Under the pieces are notes generated by a model. That model worked only from the letters and a program-made list of their open reading frames with translations, was not told where the DNA came from and did no database searches. A stretch of DNA of 64,000 bases from Streptomyces sp. NBC_00358 (GTDB lineage: Bacteria > Actinomycetota > Actinomycetes > Streptomycetales > Streptomycetaceae): NCBI RefSeq assembly GCF_036099295.1, contig NZ_CP107976.1, positions 8,866,001-8,930,000 of the forward strand, read 5' to 3'. The translations under genes were made by a program, and so were the position numbers. Shown here piece by piece: positions 62,090-64,000 of this stretch (position 1 is the first letter of the stretch; each line of letters begins with the position of its first letter).

Positions 62090-63174
62090 CGCTGCTCCTG
62101 AGGTGTGTGGCGGCCCGTCGGTGGGGCGGGAGGTGTCACGGCTGCGGGCGGTTCGCCTGCCGGAGGGGTGGCGGCGGCAGGGGCCCCCGGTGGTTCGTCC
62201 TCCGGAGCGGGAACGGCGGCCGCGGGCTGCTCGTCCACCGCTCGTTCGGATGCGGGCCGCGGGTCCACCGGCGGACGCGGTGCCGTGTCCGTGTCCGCGG
62301 GGTCCTTGTCCGGGAGCGGCCGGAGCGGCCTGTCATGGGCCCGGTGCGGGCCGAGGTCGTCCAGGGTCCAGCCGAAGGGATAGCTGCGGGGCCTGTTCCG
62401 GTACGGCCACCGGTCGGGGCGCGGCGGCAGGTGGCGCAGCAGTGCGGCCCGGGTGCGCAGGGCGCGGTGGACGGTGTTGCGGACCCGGCGAGGCTGCGGA
62501 CGAAACCCCAGCGCGGTGAGCAGCGGTTCGTCGAGCACCGCGAGCGAGGCACGGGCCGCCAGGGGACGCAGCAGGTTGGGGTACCACTGGGTGACGACTC
62601 TCATCGTCGCCGCGGCGACCCGCCGGTTGGCCGGGTCGTACGCGAACATCTCCTCCTCGTAGGAGTCGTGGAGGTGGGCGAAGCCCGCGTAGTCGGCGGG
62701 TATGCCGGTGATGCCCATGAGCTCGCCCATGCGGCGTCCCACGAGCGCGAGGCTCTCGGTCTCCTGCTCGGACAGGGCCCGCCAGCCGTACCGGTCGATC
62801 CACCGTTTGGGCCCCACCACGGTGGTGGCCAGGACGTACAGGTAGTCCTCGTTGGGTATGCGGTAGCGGCCGTGGATGCGGTTGAGGTGGCGGGCGGCGG
62901 CCCTCGCCTGCTCGGATTCCATCCCGTCGCGGACCATCTCGTGCGCGATCAGCACCGTGTCGTCGTAGCGCTTCTGTCCGGCGCGCTCGAACTCCTGGGT
63001 GCGGTCCAAGAGCCGGGAGATCCGGGGTACGCCGTAGTCCCGGAGGAAGGCGACCGAGACGCCCTGGAGGTAGTCCCAGGGGAATTCGTACTGGGTGACC
63101 CAGCGGAAGATCTCCTCGTAGTCCTGCTGCGGGTCCATCTGCCGGATGCGGTGGAGCCGGCTGTAGCGGCCCAT
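62086..63174 (-). CDS. MpaB-like (DUF2236) oxygenase
   Basis: 362 aa. Residues 1-280 show the DUF2236 pattern: YLQGVSVAFLRDYGVP, RHLNRIHGRYRIPNEDYLYVLAT and MGITGIPADYAGF, with conserved His in H-x3-H arrangement; related proteins are haem-dependent latex-clearing or MpaB-type oxygenases. The last about 80 residues are a Pro/Ala-rich tail of low complexity. GGAGAA precedes ATG 63174. It is coupled to the ALDH downstream and preceded by a beta-rich protein gene. Confidence 0.85.
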   Translation of the reverse strand: MGRYSRLHRIRQMDPQQDYEEIFRWVTQYEFPWDYLQGVSVAFLRDYGVPRISRLLDRTQEFERAGQKRYDDTVLIAHEMVRDGMESEQARAAARHLNRIHGRYRIPNEDYLYVLATTVVGPKRWIDRYGWRALSEQETESLALVGRRMGELMGITGIPADYAGFAHLHDSYEEEMFAYDPANRRVAAATMRVVTQWYPNLLRPLAARASLAVLDEPLLTALGFRPQPRRVRNTVHRALRTRAALLRHLPPRPDRWPYRNRPRSYPFGWTLDDLGPHRAHDRPLRPLPDKDPADTDTAPRPPVDPRPASERAVDEQPAAAVPAPEDEPPGAPAAATPPAGEPPAAVTPPAPPTGRHTPQEQR

Positions 63175-63186
63175 GGGGGCGTTCTC

Positions 63187-63831
63187 CTATCGGTTCGGTG
63201 TCTGCGGTGCGGGACGGGTCGGCCGTCGGCGTCCGCTGTGTACGGACAGGCCGGTGAAGTCGACGGCCTCGGCGTCGACCAGCACCTGACCCGCCTCGGC
63301 GGCGGTCACCGACAGCTTCGGCAGCCGTACGGCGATCGGGAGGTTCGCCGGGACGACGTCGGCCCCGACGCAGACGCGCGGGGTGCCGACACCCAGGACG
63401 GGGATGGTGATCGAGCCGGTGAGCTGCGTGACGTAGATGTCGACCTGCGGGATGTCGAGGTCCACGTCGATCGTCTGCACCTGGCCCGCGCTCTCCAGGC
63501 GGAAGGAGTAGTCGTCCGCGACCAGCCGGTCGGCGTGCACCCACAGCACCTTCATCCGACCGCCGACGGCGGTCGGAAGGTAGGTCGCGCCGTGGATGAC
63601 GGCGCCGTAGGCGGTCAGCGTGTCGGCGCCGACCTCGGGAAAGGCGGGGCTGACCGGATGGGTGTACCGGGGGCGGCCCAGCTGGACGACCCAGACCGCC
63701 GCCCAGAACGGACGCCCGCGCCGCCAGCCGCGCAAGGAGCGGTGCAGCCGGGGCGCGGGCAGGATCCGGTCGAACCAGTCGCCGGTCTCGCGCGCCAGTT
63801 CCGACAGGAAGCCGAAGACGAAGCTGAACAT
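63187..63831 (-). CDS. Unrecognised beta-rich protein, 214 aa
   Basis: The start has an amphipathic and basic region (HRSLRGWRRGRPFWAAVWVV, reminiscent of the DUF6114 N-terminus) followed by strand-rich sequence (VDIYVTQLTGSITIPVLGVG, LPIAVRLPKLSV). No signal peptide I would trust. It lies 12 nt upstream of the MpaB-like gene and 24 nt after the DUF6230 gene, so all are one operon. Confidence 0.7.
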   Translation of the reverse strand: MFSFVFGFLSELARETGDWFDRILPAPRLHRSLRGWRRGRPFWAAVWVVQLGRPRYTHPVSPAFPEVGADTLTAYGAVIHGATYLPTAVGGRMKVLWVHADRLVADDYSFRLESAGQVQTIDVDLDIPQVDIYVTQLTGSITIPVLGVGTPRVCVGADVVPANLPIAVRLPKLSVTAAEAGQVLVDAEAVDFTGLSVHSGRRRPTRPAPQTPNR

Positions 63832-63855
63832 GACCGAGTCCGTCCCTCGTCGCCG

Positions 63856-64000
63856 TCAGAAGCACTGCTTGCCGGCGCGGCTGAACTCGATCTCCAGCTT
63901 CTCCAGCGTGAGGGTGCCCCCGTTGGCGGCGTACGCGGTGCTCTCGACGTCATGGGCCACGGCGGTGCCGGCCTGGACGCCGAAGGTGCCCTTGGGCCCG
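63856..64000 (-). CDS. DUF6230 protein, C-terminal part only
   Basis: The window ends inside this minus-strand gene. The visible 47 residues read GTFGVQAGTAVAHDVEST, then NGGTLTLEKLEIEFSRAGKQ and the final CF, the usual end of DUF6230 proteins as I recall them. In Streptomyces DUF6230 occurs next to DUF6114 membrane proteins, which fits the neighbour. Confidence 0.6.
   Translation of the reverse strand, partial: GPKGTFGVQAGTAVAHDVESTAYAANGGTLTLEKLEIEFSRAGKQCF

Overview
The window has very high GC content, actinobacterial codon usage, many GTG starts, frequent ATGA/GTGA gene overlaps and actinomycete-typical families (AmfS/SapB-type lanthipeptide genes, F420-type LLM oxidoreductase, DUF6230, DUF6584, DUF6086, DUF6197, MpaB-like DUF2236). 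It therefore looks like a chromosomal, partly accessory segment of a Streptomyces or close relative. I see no rRNA, tRNA, transposase, phage gene or CRISPR array. All family names come from reading the translated sequence, not from a database search.

Layout. 1-2 kb: a 5'-truncated CHASE3/HAMP sensor kinase and a stand-alone receiver protein, followed by a remnant of a CBS-domain gene. 2.4-15.2 kb (minus strand): a tight five-gene operon encoding a DUF4132 protein, a 1636-aa protein of unknown function, a MoxR AAA+ ATPase, a DUF5682-VWA fusion and a SWIM zinc-finger protein with a 25-serine tract encoded by a perfect hexanucleotide repeat. This resembles the E. coli yeh-type MoxR/VWA/SWIM modules. 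15.4-30 kb: mostly single metabolic or hypothetical genes. They include an IMPase-like protein lacking metal ligands, an epimerase, a Tat-exported GH127 enzyme with a ricin-type domain, a MarR gene under an apparently leaderless promoter, a cold-shock-like protein, an Imm32-like protein beside an HD-domain protein with an immunity-like C-terminus, and VOC and alpha/beta hydrolase proteins.

30.0-35.6 kb (minus strand): a class III lanthipeptide locus with synthetase LanKC (899 aa), a 45-aa precursor carrying two S-x2-S-x3-C motifs, and one ABC half-transporter. 38.6-43.5 kb (minus strand): a translationally coupled exopolysaccharide operon encoding a UDP-HexNAc-type dehydrogenase, a GT2 synthase, a 35-aa membrane peptide and a polysaccharide deacetylase. 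By organisation this is a PNAG-like or aminouronate-polymer system. 44.0-49.0 kb: an ArsR regulator coupled to an MgtA-like P-type ATPase, then a LytR-CpsA-Psr protein.

49-55.5 kb: a zinc-ribbon protein, TatA, a secreted protein, a MerR-methyltransferase fusion with a 19-bp-spacer promoter, a TerF-like VWA protein coupled to a 2'-5' RNA ligase, a VOC protein and an ornithine-cyclodeaminase-family enzyme. 55.7-64 kb: a TetR-controlled lipid or acyl-CoA region with an LLM oxidoreductase and an acyl-CoA synthetase, a second TetR, and a minus-strand operon (DUF6230, a beta-rich protein, MpaB-like oxygenase, aldehyde dehydrogenase) that runs off the right edge.

The strongest candidates for new biology are the lanthipeptide precursor, the exopolysaccharide operon with its tiny coupled membrane peptide, and the MoxR/VWA/SWIM/DUF4132 operon.
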